From NCBI RefSeq assembly GCF_035083965.1, contig NC_089726.1, positions 6,639,501 to 6,703,500 on the forward strand: a stretch of DNA of 64,000 bases, read 5' to 3'. Shown here piece by piece: positions 24,301 through 39,300 of the stretch. The translations under genes and the position numbers were made by a program. The notes under the pieces are model-generated. The model made no database searches. It had not been told where the DNA came from and was given only the letters and a program-made list of their open reading frames with translations. Within the stretch, counting starts at the first letter, position 1. The number at the start of each line of letters is the position of its first letter. Origin of the DNA: Branchiostoma lanceolatum (taxonomy: Eukaryota; Chordata; Leptocardii; Amphioxiformes; Branchiostomatidae).

Positions 24301-27300
24301 ACTTAGATGAATCATGGCGCTTTTGCATTGATTATGCAAATTATGAATTCATTTGCATAATTGGTATCTGTTGATGCTCCACTTGCCATAAACTACACAT
24401 GTTACATGCATTTGAGTCTTATGATTGAAAACACTGCAAATATAGATTTTCCTCATTAGTTATGCAAATTAAACCCCAATTAGCATAATTTGCACTTCAT
24501 TATGTACATCTCTGTCCAACCTACCTGCATACCAACTATCATGGAAATCCAACGTTCCTCTTATCAGTTACTCTCCTTAGAAGATTTTCACAATAACGCC
24601 CCAGCAGTTCCAGAACAAGCTGCCAGGGAGCCCAAACCTACACCACTTCTTCATTACATCACAAGCTATCTGCCACAAACAAAAATTAAGACCATAGGTG
24701 AAAAGATAGAAAAAAATCAAGTTCTGCTGCAGTACCTTACAAACCAAGGGGCCCAAAATCGACCTTGAATTTTGGCTTCACAACACCCGCCCACATACCA
24801 AATTACATCGTAATCCATCATATCAAGAGGTTTTTAAGTTATGCTGCTTATAGTAGTCCGGAAACACACACAGACACACCCAAAACTATATCCTCAAATG
24901 TTTACAAAAGTTTACAAAAGTTTACAAAAGTTTACAAACGTTTACAAAAGTTTACATAAGTTTACAAAAGTTTAAAAATGTTTACAAAAGTTTTAAAATG
25001 TTAACAAAAGTTTGCAAAAGTTTACAAAAGTTTACAAATGTTTAAAAAAGTTTACAAAAGTTTACAAATGTTTACAAAAGTTTACAAAAGTTTACAAAAG
25101 TTTACAAAAGTTTACAAATGTTTACAAAAGTTTACAAAAGTTTACAAAAGTTTACAAATGTTTACAAAAGTTTGCAAAAGTTTACAAATGTTTACAAAAG
25201 TTTACAAATGTTTACAAAAGTTAACAAATGTTTACAAAAGTTAACAAAAGTTTACAATTGTTTACAAATGTTTACAAATGCTTACAAATGTTTACAAATG
25301 CTTACAAATGATAACAGGTCACCATTGGATTGGATGCCTGAATTGCGCTGTGAAGTACAGCAAATACCGTACTATACCACAACTATATATACAGTAAAAT
25401 ATCATAGTACAGTTAAAACTTTTATGGTGAAAATTTTTAGCGATTCGGTCTTCTGTCAGCGTGCACGTATATGTAAATTCTGCAGTTGGTACATCATGCA
25501 TTTCTGGGTGCCAACTTCACAACATGGTTGGAGAGGAATTGAAATTTGTTCCTGTTATAAAACTTTTCATCTGCTCAAGTCCCCCTACCCATCACAAGCT
25601 GCCACCAAAAATCAAGACCACAGCACGTCCAGGTCAAAGGATACAGAAATTGCAGTTCTACTACAGTACCAAGGTCACATACCAGGGGGCCCAAAATCGA
25701 CCTTGAACACCCGCCCACATACCAAATACCATTGTAATCCATCAAGAGGCTCTTGAGTTATGCTGACTGGAGTGGTGCGGAAACACAAACAGACAAACAG
25801 ACAGACAGACAAACAGACACACTCAAAACTATATCTCCATTTTTCATGGAAATAGAAAATGGGCCTTCAGCAGAGCAAGTTGGCCCGCACACCTCAGGTT
25901 TCAGCTCAATTGTCCATGTTTTTCCCCTTCTCTCTCACCTAGCATAACTGGGTGTTGCCTGCAAAGTAATGATAATAATGTTTTTGATTTTTGCAGGCAT
26001 CCACAGAAGGCTTTATACTTGCCCCCAAATATCAGCTGTGCACTTTATTTCTTGGTGCGGTGCAGAACTTATTGATCACCCCTTGTATCTCTCCACACAG
26101 ACCAGGCTACGGTGACCATTATGGTGACGGACGCTGCCGAACCACCGACCTTCTCTAACCTACCCGCCTCCCGGGCCGTACCGGAGGACGTGTCGGTGGG
26201 CACGGCGGTCTACACGCTGAGCGCCGCCGACCCGGACGAGCCCGCCCAGACCCTGACGTACACCATCGTCAGCCAGACGCCGTCGGACAAGTTTCAGCTG
26301 AGCGGCGGCGTGGTGCAGGTGGGGGCGGCGCTGGACTACGAGAGCGAACAGACGTACACACTAACGCTCAGGTGAGGATTGCGTCGTTAGACGTACACGC
26401 TAACGCTCAGGTGATGATTGTGTCGTTAGAGGTGCACGCTGACGCTCAGGTGAGGATTGCGTCAAGTTGCGTAAGTTGTGTGGATTTTAACATGTTTTAT
26501 AACATAGCCCACAACTCTGACTGAGATGTAATATTTAACGTTTGATTTCACTAACCGCTACACTACGAGGGCGAACAGACGTTCACTGTTAGAAGACACT
26601 TCAAGTTACGTCGTTTTGTTTTATGTTAGCCAACATGTATTTTGTACGTCTATCTGTAACTTACATAGTTGACCGTACAAAAGTACATTTTGTTGCGTCA
26701 ATGAAGCTTCTATTAATGGGTGGAAAAGCTTTCGGCAGGAGCGGACTGGAGGTATGATAAAGTGGATATCAGGCTAGGTAATAAGTGTTGTCGTTAAAAC
26801 TAGATATACAAACAGCACACATACAGTGTACCTACGATATTCCCTTCCAGAGTTGAGGACGACACGTCAGGAACGCCCCTGTCGGCAGAGTCCACGCTGA
26901 CCGTCACTGTCAACGACGTCATCGACGAGATGCCGACGTTCTCGGCGTCGGCGTACTCCGGCAGCGTCGACGAGAACCAGGCGTTTGGCACGACGGTGAC
27001 GTGGGACGTCGCCGTAAGCGTCACAGACGGGGACGATGGGGACACCATCTCATACTCTCTCTCAGGTGACGTGTTTTAAGCCCCGTTTACACATAGCCTA
27101 ACATCGACATGGCTTCCGAACATCAGCCAGGTCTGACCAGTTTAAGATTAAAAGTCAAACCGAAAAGCAATTAAGAAACAAAGGAAAACTGCACAAAGTT
27201 GCACAAAATGTACAATGCTTGTACAGGAGAGTAGCTATTGGTATCATATTTATCTTGTTCTAGATCATGCACTAAAATGGCTCATTATGTTATCACAGGC

Positions 27301-30300
27301 GAATTCTTTTTTTGTTGACAGGAAAACGATATGGAACAACTTGCCATATTCGCCTACCTGCGAATCTGGTGTGTTACGCCGAAAGGCGGCTATAGTGGCT
27401 ATATAGATACATGTTGATTTGTAAACATTTGAAACATTTTGCCCTCTTTCCACCAATGCAGGGACGAACAACGACCACTTCGCCGTTGACAGCAGTACGG
27501 GTGCCGTGACCACCGCCAGGGTGCTGGAGCGGGACGGGGCGGACGGCGTGTCGGCCTACACGCTCGTTCTCACCGCCACGGACACGGCCGACAACACGGG
27601 CACCGCCACGCTCTCCGTCACGGTCAACGACGTGAACGATAACAGCGCCACCTGCGATCCTGACGTGTACTACAGCATAGTGGAGGAGAACACTGCAGCA
27701 GGTAGGGACCACGCTGATCTCCAAGTAGAAGTGTAGATGGTGTCGGCTTGTTTTGGACATTTTTTGTTCATATCGTGTGCGTTCTCTTTTTACTGTTGTC
27801 CGCCTCTTAGGATTTCTTAAATGACACCTAGTACGCTTGACTCACAAAATAGATCATCAAGAGGCCTGTATCGCCCCTCGTCTCGCCTCATGGCAGACAC
27901 AGACCCATGTCTCAGGGATCCTCACCTTTGACATATTACCCACAATTCATGTCGCTGCACATGCGACCTCTGAAGTGTGATCGACCTAATTGGCCCCGAT
28001 GTTAAAAAATTAAATCAAATTAAACTTCACTGTAAACGAAACGAGATGTGATGTTATTGTTCTTCCACAGCTGCGCCCGTTGCCCTGCTGAGCTGTACCG
28101 ATCCAGACGACGGTGTGAACTCTGACCTCATCTTCTCCATCGTCAGCGGCGACGACACTGCCGCAAAATTCGACATCGCCTCGGACACGGGGCAGATTAC
28201 GACATCGTCCACTGTGGTGGATTACGACACCGACGCCATGGATACGGCCGGTTTTCGGTACGTGCTGTACGTGAGCGTCACCGACCAGGCCGCGGATGTC
28301 TCCGACAGGCTCACCAGCACCGCGACGGTGGTCGTTGCGGTAAGGACATTCATATTTTCGCCAAGTCATTTCACGATTCTAACATCTGCTTTTAGTCTAG
28401 ATAGTCTAGATTCATGCAACAGAACGTCTTGGAGACAACAATGCTACACGACAGTCAGGACTTTCGAGGCGAGGCGTGTTGCCCACGCTAAGGACAAGAG
28501 AGCAAATGGAAAGACTAAGCAGGCTGTCAGGACAGTATGCAGGCGCTAGTGGGCGTGGTGGGAGGGAACATCATCCGCCGTAACGACGGGAGAACCAAGA
28601 GTCCATGAATATCACGTGGAGGACTCGAGGAAGAAGCCTGTTCGCTCCTCTGACCGCTTCGCTTGTCAAATATATATTTCCAACAGGGCAACACTACAAA
28701 CCTTCGTGTATCAACATTCCAAAGGGATGGTTACTAAAAGTGCACGCTATGTGTTTTCAGATAACGTCAACAAACGACAACGCGCCGACCTTCACAGGTT
28801 TCACGTCGTCAGTGGCGGTTGACGAAGACGCGCCCATCGGCACCACGATCCTGTCCGATCTGAGCGCGACGGATGCCGACAAGGGCGCGGACGGAGCCGT
28901 CAGTTTCTCCATGATAGCTGCTACAGGTAATTAACAACACGAGAGGAATGTGATACTGTTTTAAACAGCTAAAGTTTGTTTCAAAACAATCATGACAATT
29001 TTCCGCTGTCTCAACCACAGCCTTCTTCGGGTTTATAAATGACGGTGATGAAACAAAGTCGAGCTGTATACTAACAAATGTGGACTTGATACTGATTAAC
29101 ATGCGCACGATCCCACCATAGTTCGGCTGATTTTCTTCCCCTAATCACAACACTGTGTCATTTTTTTCTAGATGACGGAAATGGTATCTTCCACGTCGAC
29201 TCTTCAACCGGCGCCGTGTCCATTATGGGTCCACTAGACTACGAAACGGTCTCCAGTTACGAACTGACGCTAAAAGCCGAAGACGGCGGCGACCCCAGCC
29301 AGTCCGCCACCGCTACGCTCACCGTCAACGTCACCGACATCAATGACAACCCACCTACGTTCGACCGGGGTATCTACACGGTCGCCGTTGAGGAAGGCGC
29401 CGCCGGAGGGACCAGTGTCGCCACGCTGGCCGTGTCGGATGCAGACTCGAGCAGTTCCGTCTCGTACGAGTTCGTCTCCGGCAACGACGCCGACAAGTTC
29501 AAGTTCGGGACGACGAACACCAACGATGTGGAAGTGAAGACGACAATAGGTAGAATATCTAAAGAGAAAATTAAGATAACAAAGCAGTAGTCGTAGTTTT
29601 GGGTCACCTGACATACAGTCTACCGTGGATTGGCCAGGCTCTCTTCGGGACAGAGGGGGCTTTCCGCCGCAGGGTTAATCTTTGGCACCCGGAAGGAGTT
29701 TTACACGGAAGGAGTTTAATCATCGTCGTGGACCAATGAAACGCCTACAGCGTAAAACAACCAGCGGGTGTAAAAGAATACCCAGGCGGCAGAGAGCTCC
29801 GTCTGCCCCGAAGAAAGCTTGGCCAAAGATAGTCCGGCCCAACGACAATGGACTGGATGCCAGGTATCCATGCTACTGCGTTCGCCCCTTTGATCTCTTC
29901 ATTGCGGAATATTCTGCCTTGAAGCAATCCGGGGCTAGGATAAGATGGATTCCAGGCTAACAAAATGTACCCTTGATTGTGTAAAGAACTTTCCTTTTGA
30001 ATACTCAATAAAGTTGCTTCGAACTGTTTTCGACCAGATTGATATATTCCTCTTGCAGATTTGGACTCTGCCACTCCAGACGAAGGGGAGTACACGTTGG
30101 TTGTCCGGGTAACGGACGGAGGGACTCCGGCCCTCAGCGGCACCACCACGGTCTACGTCACCGTCACACCGACCAATCAGCACGACCCTACCTTTGCCGG
30201 TTCGGGTACAACTGCTGTACCGGTAAGTAGGCAAGGAAACTTATTTCTATTCTGCTGCTTAATGTAATGTTGACTGTTATGGTAAGCTTCACTCTGTTTT

Positions 30301-33300
30301 CGCAGATGATATCATATACCAAAGTATCCCGTAGGGATGCATGTACAGGCAAAACAAACGTACATAAAAAAACACAAGTCATAACTGATGTATTGTTGCA
30401 CAGATTGATGAAGATAGCCAGGTTGGGACGACCGTTGCCACAGTAACAGCGACAGACGACGACTTCGGCACACAAGGAGAAGTCAGCTACTCCATCATTG
30501 GTAAGAATATAACTACTTGCTTACTCGATAAAACTTTAGAAATGTACAGTTATTTTTGACTAGACGCTTGCTACAAATTATGTAGGTATCTACCAATACT
30601 ACATTCTATCCCGTCTCACCATGCAGACGTCATCCCTACGTCACTGTCCGGACACTTCCATGTCGACTCCGCCAGTGGGGAGGTCCTGCTGACGTCACAG
30701 GTGGACTACGATACCATGGGGGTCACCAAGGTGATCAACTTTGTGTTCGCAATCATCAAAGCATTGTCTTTACGCTAACGTTACTTCAGCGTACGAACAG
30801 GTTGGCTGGTATCCATCCTATTTTATATCCGCATCGCTCCACCGATCGCCTCCCTTCAAAGGGTACTCTAGAACAGAGAAACTATCGGTATTTGAATATT
30901 CACTTAAAATATAGGCGGGTGTTCGTTATAATTGACTCTAACGCACACGGTCCTGGTAACAGGGTTCAAACAGACATTCAGAAGATTGATCCCCGACCGT
31001 TACACTGCTTCTGAGAAATATTCTATTCCCGAGATGATGCAGGACACAGCGATCAAGATGTTTCAATGTGAACGGGATCAAGACTATTCTGCGGGGAAGC
31101 GACAAAAGGAGCGAACCGGGGCTAAAAAAGGATAAATACCGGGCTAACAAACAAGTTTGCATTCGCCTCAATGGGGTATCCTAACTGGAGAGTGTGATTT
31201 TGATCGTCAGATCGTGACCCTAACAGTCCAGGCAGCAGACGGTGGCTTAGACCAGCGTAGCGCCAACGCCACGGTGGAGGTCACTGTCAACGACGTGAAC
31301 GACAACGAGCCTGTCTGCACACCGAGTCTCTACAGCAGGACTCTTACCGAGGACGCTACAGACGGGACAGTGGTGGGTTCAAAATGTTTGCTATTCAAGG
31401 GCCTGGTCACCTTCATCGCACGACCGTCGTACGATTGTGAATTGAGGACAATCTTGGGGCGGTCGCGCATATGTCGTACACAGGAGTTGCCTTGTTACCG
31501 AATAGGATAACTTATTTCCTTGGTTGTTATGTCTCACCATCCACGAAAATCCTACCACAACAAAATCGTACGACAACCTAAGATGAATGTGACCTACGCA
31601 GATGTAAGGCTTGACTTGTTTCTGTGAATGTTTTGTGACGTTTTGTAAGTCTTTCCAAAGCTACATTATTGTCACTTATTGACAAGCTTACCATGGCTTC
31701 CAGTAATAGACGGCAACACTTGAAAGACGTTTACACAAATACATTTTTCTCACTTTTCTTTCTACAGGTTGCGTCTTTAAACTGCTCGGATGTGGAAACG
31801 TCGACCACGTTATCTTACAGTTTAACAGCGGGGAATTCTGGACCGTCGTTTGAAGTCAGCTCTACGGGGGTGGTTACCCTCATCGCCGGTAAGACCGTCA
31901 GTAGGTCAAGTTCGTTCCAAATCTAGCACCAGTCCAAGTTAAGTATAATCTCAACAAAGAATTAACTCTAAACTCTGAAGTGTAACCAACACCAGACCAC
32001 ATGGATAAGAAAATATTTGGCGTTGAAAATTGACGTCAACCTGGACGACATAAGTGCCCGGCTGACAGCCTAAGGCAGGAAGTACTGGAATAGTTGCTGT
32101 CGAGGCGCTATATGCTTCCCGGCGTAAGCGGCTTGTGGGTTACCCTGGGAGCCAGACTGACGTGGACCGACAGTCGGTTTCTTCGGCGACACAGAAGGTA
32201 GTATGCCCGCCATATCTAAATTAGCGCTCCGGGGATTTTAGTCCGAGCTACAACTACCCCGGAGCGCTAATTCAGATCAGCGGGCAAACTGCCCAGGGCT
32301 GCCGAAGAAATTCGACGCTGGCCCGCATCAGTTTGGCTCCCTGGGTACTTGTTGGTGTAAGTTGGTCAAATGTTATAGTAGAGAACAATGGCAGCCAGTA
32401 CCGTCGTTTGATACGTACAATAGTCTACAATAGCTTAGCTTCTGTACGACCGTCGCCCATCAAAACAGACCCTACTAACTTCTTTATCTCCACTTGTGTT
32501 CATGGACGCAGGGCACACGGTAGATTACGAGTCCGCCACGACCTCGTACAGTCTGATCGTGCAAGTCAGCGACGGCGCCCATTCCGTCGAAACCGCCGTC
32601 GCCGTCGATGTCCAGCCGATCAACGAGCACAGCCCGGCGTTTTCTGAGGCGTCATACAGCGTCAACGTGGCGGAGAACGCAACTGTTGGGGCATCTGTCG
32701 TGCAGGTGGTAGCTACTGACGCCGACAACGGAACGGATGGTAAATATAAGGAGGTTCACGGTTCTATGTACGCATGTCCAGCGAAATGCATTGTGGGTGA
32801 TATGTGAACGGTGAAGGCGTCTAATTAGAAAACAAGTTCTCGTCTCGACCATTGTCTCGATTTGCATAACAATGTCCAGACGTGTTTTGTTTATCGCTCA
32901 GGAGCCTTGACCTTTGAAATATTACCCACAATGCATTTCGCTGGACATACGTAATTAGAATCGGAAACGTCCCTATTCGTATGTACTGCACTAGAATTAG
33001 AATATCAGGAACTAGGAAATGCAAAATATGTCCCTCCGTTCTTTTTCAAGGATGTTCTCACGTGACCGCAGCATCTACCAGCAGTGCTTCCAAGCAGAGA
33101 CGGCAATGCTGTTGTTTCCCTTTAAGACCTTAAACAAATCGAGACGTAAGAAAAACATGATGATTTTTGGTATTCTACTATATAAATACTTAAGAATTCT
33201 AACATATTCAAAATGTATAATTATTTTGACGTTGCTGATCCTCTTTAGGTGCGCTAACCTACGCCATAGAGTCGGGTAACGGGGACGGAAAGTTCGCTGT

Positions 33301-36300
33301 GGACGCAGCGACAGGAGAGGTACAGGTCGCCGCTATCTTGGACAGGGAAACAATTACGTCATACATCCTGGTCCTTACCGCACAAGATGGCGGCGCCTCA
33401 CCCGGACCCAAGACTGGCACCACGACTTTATCAGTCACCATGACTGACGTCAACGACCACGAACCGGTCTGTTCTCCGTCGTTCCACGCTGTGTCAATTT
33501 CTGAAGGTACGGCGGTGGGTTCCACGGTTACCACGGTAACGTGCACGGATGATGACGACGGTGACAACGCAGTTGTCGCCTACGCAATCACATCCGGGAA
33601 CTCCAATGACAACTTTGCTGTAAACATTGCGTCAGGTGATGTAACGTTGAAGAACAGTTTGGATTTAGAAGATGTTCGCACATTTACGTTGATCGTAGAA
33701 GCTTCGGATTCTGGTTCACAAATGAAGCTCACCGGGACGGCGACTGTACACGTCACGCTGACGAATGTCAACGAGTTTGCTCCGAACTTTACCGAAGCGT
33801 CGTACTCGTCTTACGTGAGCGAAAACGTCACAGTGGGAACGTCTGTAGGACAAGTGTCGGCCACCGACGGTGATGTGAACGAAGAAGGAGATGTGACGTT
33901 TTCTATCGTGTCGGGAAACGACGGTACCGTCTTTGGGATAGATTCTTTTACGGGTGTCATTTCTACAGCCACGGTGTTAGATCGGGAGACCACAAGCTCA
34001 TACACTCTTGAAGTAGAAGCAAGAGATGGCGGAGACTTTTTGGGAACTTATCAATCGTCCACCGCTACCGTTGATATTACTGTAGATGATGTCAATGACA
34101 ACCCTCCAACGTTTGATCCCGCCGCAGTCTACATCGCTGTTCCCGAGTCCGCGACGACCGGCGCGTCGATAGCCCAACTCAGCTGCTCCGACTCTGACGT
34201 GGGTGAAAATCAAGAGCTGACATACGTCATATCCGCCGGAAATGACGTCGGCCTGTTCAGCTTGTCGTCTGAAGGTTTGATCTCCCTTGCCTACGGTCTA
34301 GACTACGAGACGTCCGCAACTCACGTCCTGACGGTGGTGGCGACCGACGGGGGGACGTCACCGCAGCTGAGCGGCACGGCGACGGTCTACGTCCAAGTGA
34401 CGTCAGTGAACGAGCATGACCCAGTCTTTGACCCGGCGTCCCCGGCAAACGCGTCCGTAAGTGTTCATCAAAATATTAGTCTTTTCAATATTTTGCTAAA
34501 ATTTGTTCCCCCTCCCCCAAAACTGTATATTACAAGTCGATACTCGAAAACTTCATCCACTTCAAGTTCAATTTGTGGGCACTTTCGACGTCCCCACTCT
34601 GTAGCAAAGATGAAGAGTACAATAGAAATATACATATCTAACGCATTACTGATATGTATGATTTAGGTCGACGAGGACTCTGCTGTTGGTATAACAGTCG
34701 CCACCGTCTCGGCAACGGACGACGACGCCGGCACCGATGGCGAACTGACGTACACAATCACCGGTAGGTAGCCCATCTCATTCTTCAATCACAGGGACAG
34801 ACCTACATGCTGTGTTCGGGCTAACGTATCTTGAATAAATGCTATGTGTGCATGACGAAAGTCTTTAACTGGTTTGATTTTCTTCCCCAGAAACGAGTCC
34901 AGCGGGTTTTGCCGGACATTTTGCCATCGGCTCTAGCAGTGGTGTCATCAACATGGCTTCACCAATAGACTACGACACTATGGGATCCGACAAGGTGGCC
35001 TGCGGTTCCCTTGAATATATTCCATCTTCATTATTTTGTTTAAAGAAGTAGACTTAACCTCTTTCAAACTATGAATCCTTCTAGTAGCAAAGACGATTTT
35101 GTTCGCTACATTGGTCTTGGGACTAGTCAATGACAGTTTTGTTGTTCATTTCCGTAAGGTGGTGACCCTGACAGTGCAGGCGGCGGACGGAGCCTCGGGT
35201 GCCGACCAGCGTACCGCCAACACTACGGTGGACGTCACCGTCAACGACGTGAACGACAACAGGCCTACCTGCGTGGAGAGACTGGTCAGCGTCGTCATGG
35301 ATGAGAACACCGCCAACGGGACAGTGGTTAGTACGCGAAATTACAAGATATTTACAGTACTGTTCAGGGCACAATGATATGAACGTGATCTTAAATGAAG
35401 AAGAAACTCGTTGACGATGCCCGAATGTGGAAGGTACCATAAGAGATTATTTCTTTAATTCAAAATCTAAGTACTTTTATATCCACCTAGGTTGCCTCCA
35501 TGAACTGCAGCGACGTGGACACATCGACGCTACTGTCTTACAACGTCACTTCCGGAGACTCGGGCTCATTCCAAGTCAGCTCATCGGGTGACGTGTTCCT
35601 AGCTTCCGGTTAGTCATACAATGCTATCTATGTTTTAAATTAAAGCTGCAACGACAACGTTTTTCTTTTTCGCCTCAATTTGCTAGCCTGGAATGTCGAG
35701 TCTCCTCTCCTCTATTTGCGTAGAGGAGACTCGGAAGCTGTAATAGGTTTGGATTCCAGGCTTTCAAATTGAGGCGAAAAAGAATTTTGCATCCTAGTCC
35801 CTATGCTGGACGACAGGAGACAGGTTGTTTAAAGTGCTACTTTCCGATTCCAACGATAATGACCATGAGTAAGACATGCGTTTCCAAATACAAATGTAGA
35901 GCAAAAAGAGCAGTACGCAATGAATATGACTGTAAGCTACATTATCTGATGTCACCACACTGTTCCTCAAAGGTAACACGGTAGATTACGAGGGGATCAC
36001 CACCACGTACATCCTGACCATTGACGTCAGCGACGGCGAACATTCCACTGACGTCACCGTCAGCGTCGACGTACGGCCCGTCAACGAACACGACCCCGTG
36101 TTTACGTCAGAGTCGTATAACGTCAGCGTGCAGGAGAACGTGACGGTGGGGACGGGTCTACTCCAGGTTACAGCAAGTGATGCTGATAGCAGGATGGACG
36201 GTACGTACACTGCACAAAATCCCGTCTTTGAGCATATCTTAAAGCATGCGTAAAGATTCCATTTTTCCGTCCCTGAAGAATTTAGGGACCCCTTTTTCAG

Positions 36301-39300
36301 AATCAGTCGACAACCTTGCCGTAATGCCGTTGCTTCTTGATACATGTAATACAAATATGATGCCACGTTTGATGTTCAGTTAGTTAAACTAATGAATAAT
36401 ATGCGGTGTTCTCCAGGTGAGGTGACTTTCTCCATCGTAGCTGGAAACGAAGACGAAAAGTTTGCCGTAGACGCGACGACTGGAGCCTTACAAACCGTCG
36501 CACCGCTGGACAGAGAAACGACTTCCTCTTACACACTCTCCATCATCGCCCAAGATGGCGGCGTCTCTCCGACAAGAAGTGCCTCTACGACGGTTTTTGT
36601 TACGGTTTCGGACGTCAATGACGTCACACCTGTCTGTTCCCCGTCGTTCTATGCGGTGTCCGTACCCGAGGGCGCTGACGTCATCTCCTTTGTTGCCATG
36701 GTAACATGTTCTGACGATGACGTCGGTGAAAATGCAGAGTTGGACTTCAGCATAACCGCCGGAAACTCCAACGAGACGTTTGCAATCAACAAAACCTCTG
36801 GAAAGATCACTACAGCCCAAAGTCTAGACCTTGAAATCACAAGCTTTTACTCCTTGGAAGTCCAGGTCAGTGACTCCGGCGCGCAAAGCCTCACGGGAAC
36901 GGCGACCATTTACGTCACCGTCACGAACGTCAACGACTTTGCTCCGACGTTCAGTGAAAGTTCTTACTCCTTCAACGTCAGCGAAAGTGAATCAATCGGC
37001 ACAGAGGTAGGTCAAGTCGTAGCGAGTGACGAAGACACCGACGAAGAGGGTGATGTGACGTATTCGATTGCATCTGGCAACGATGGGTTAGCCTTTGGCA
37101 TAGACTCCGTGTCTGGGGTTATCTCCATCGCAAAAGACGTAGACAGAGAAGCTGTGGCTTCGCACAGTCTTGAAGTGTTAGCGACCGACGGCGGAGACTC
37201 TTTCGGGACGTACCGAAATGCAACCACGAGAGTCAACATCACGATCATCGACGAAAACGACAACCCGCCGACCTTCGACCCAGTCGTGGCGTACACTTCC
37301 GTCTTAGAGTCTACGCCGGAAGGGACGTCACTTCTACAGCTCAACTGCACTGACGTGGATGTGGACGCCAACGGAGAGGTCTCATACGTCATATCCGCCG
37401 GAAATGACGAAGGTGTTTTTAACATATCATCGGACGGAATGATCTTCCTGGACAAGGAGGCGGACTTTGAGACGACGACGTCATACATCCTAACGGTAGT
37501 TGCAACTGACGGCGGGACGCCACACCTCAGCAGCACGGCGACTGTACATCTACAGGTGACAGCAGTGAACGAGCATGACCCACAGTTTAGCCCTTCGACG
37601 CCGTCAAACTTTTCGGTAAGCGACAAAATGATAAATTCAACAGTAGTAGAAAGTGATGACTTATAGGTTTTAACCATCTTTATCCTTGCGAACCTTTTTC
37701 CTGCAGATTATTTTCATTGTCCCTGTGAATATTCAAATCATGATTTTCAAACAAACACAGATCAATGAAGACGCCGCTGTTGGGACGACAATCGCGGTTG
37801 TGTCAGCAACGGACGATGACCAAGGATCGCATGGAGAAGTGTCCTACACGATCACAGGTAAGAACGGCATCTTTGTTCGCGTTTGCTACAACTTCTCGAT
37901 ATGTGTGTCTGCCTTTTGTAATCCAAAACTTTGCTGGATATATTTTTGTTGTCCTTAGGTACGAATCCTGGTCTTCTATCGGGGCATTTCAGCATCGACT
38001 CGCAAAGTGGAGAAATTCAACTGGTTTCACAACTGGACTACGACACCATGGGTGATTCTAAGGTACATAGACATAGACTATGAATGTGGTTGTTTACGGG
38101 GTTGCAAGTTTCGTTAGCATTTGCATAAGCGGTCTCAATGAAACTCCTTGCAAGAGTGGTCCCTCTCTGACACCACGTAAAGATCTAAAATGATATTATG
38201 AAATATGTCGTAACATTTTCAGTATGTATCGCAATTGTACCTCCCGTCTTAAGGTGGTGACGTTGACAGTTCAAGCCGTGGACGGAGGTTCCGGAGTTGA
38301 CCAACGAAGTGCGTCTACGACGGTCAATGTCACTGTCAACGACGTCAACGACAACAGTCCCGACTGTGTGGAGAACCTTCTACTCGTTCAGGCCGACGAA
38401 AACGCGGAAAACGGAACTACGGTAAAGTGGCATAGTTTTTCACCCGACCACTGAGTGGTTGGTCTTCAGAACTAATATTCGTTATCTTTTGGTACGCTCC
38501 TTAGACAAATCTCACATCAGTCTTCCTTTACTTTATTGAATTTCAGGTGGCGACTCTAAACTGCTCTGACATTGACATAGGAACAAACCTGTCGTACAGC
38601 ATCATCTCTGGAAACTTCGGACCGTCGTTTGACGTAACCACGAGTGGCACTGTTGTCGTCTTGGCAGGTATGTATGCGTGTGAGAAATTTTGGGTTGTGC
38701 ACTTTATATTGTGTTATGTGTATGTACGTCGGTGTACATTGGTGATTAGACTCACTGAAGAGATACTCTTCCACTGGTCGTGACAGAGAAGACAGACGCT
38801 ATATACAGTATTTACAGGTTCATTGTATCAGAGAAATTTCCCTAGCTCTTTTCTACAAGCACAATGAACAATGAACCACGGCTTAACGTCCCATCCTGAT
38901 AAAGACTGCGACCCTTTCCAGTAGCTACACAGCCGGGATACGAAATCACAACTTCTTGGTCCAGAGGCAGGGTCCCTAACCAGTGGACTACGCACGATGC
39001 AGCTTGAAGACACTCAAAACATGGCAGTCATAACGGTGCTACTGTGTTGTTTTCTCTTGTCGCAGGACATACCTTGGACTACGAGTCAAACAACAAGACG
39101 TACTACTTGACCGTGGAAGTCAGCGATGGTGACCACATAGTTGACGTCAACGTCGACGTCGCGATCCTGCCCGTGAACGAAGACACGCCGTTGTTCTCAG
39201 CTGACTCCTATAACGTCAGCGTGGCCGAAAATGCTACCCTGGGGTACACCTTATTGCAGGAGACTGCCACTGACGCAGACGAGGGAGTAGATGGTGAGGT

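Larger units (their letters stand above)
23643..26100 (+). other. Cadherin intron 3 (2.5 kb), repeat-rich
   Basis: Contains a foldback repeat copy (about 23722-23892), an AT-rich interspersed repeat (about 24165-24880), a 10-bp minisatellite (24896-25310) and a second segment of the same AT-rich repeat (about 25585-25860). No exon candidate. Confidence 0.65.
22283..30222 (+). other. Cadherin exons 2-10: EC1-EC6
   Basis: Nine exons encode the membrane-distal six EC repeats. EC1 is degenerate (LDYE present, DxNDN replaced by DAAEPP). EC2 ends in DVIDEMP, EC3 in DVNDNSATC, EC4 in STNDNAP, EC5 in DINDNPP and EC6 in PTNQHDP. EC6 also lacks a clean LDRE motif. Introns interrupt most repeats in phases 0, 1 and 2, unlike the long single exons further downstream. 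These N-terminal repeats would be the likely site of trans adhesion, by analogy with CDH23 and Dachsous. Confidence 0.82.

Noticed and set aside
25012-25756. Open frames up to 212 codons with repeated KFTKVYKSLQ
   Set aside because: All frames of the 10-bp minisatellite are open because the unit has no stop; it lies inside a phase-verified cadherin intron.
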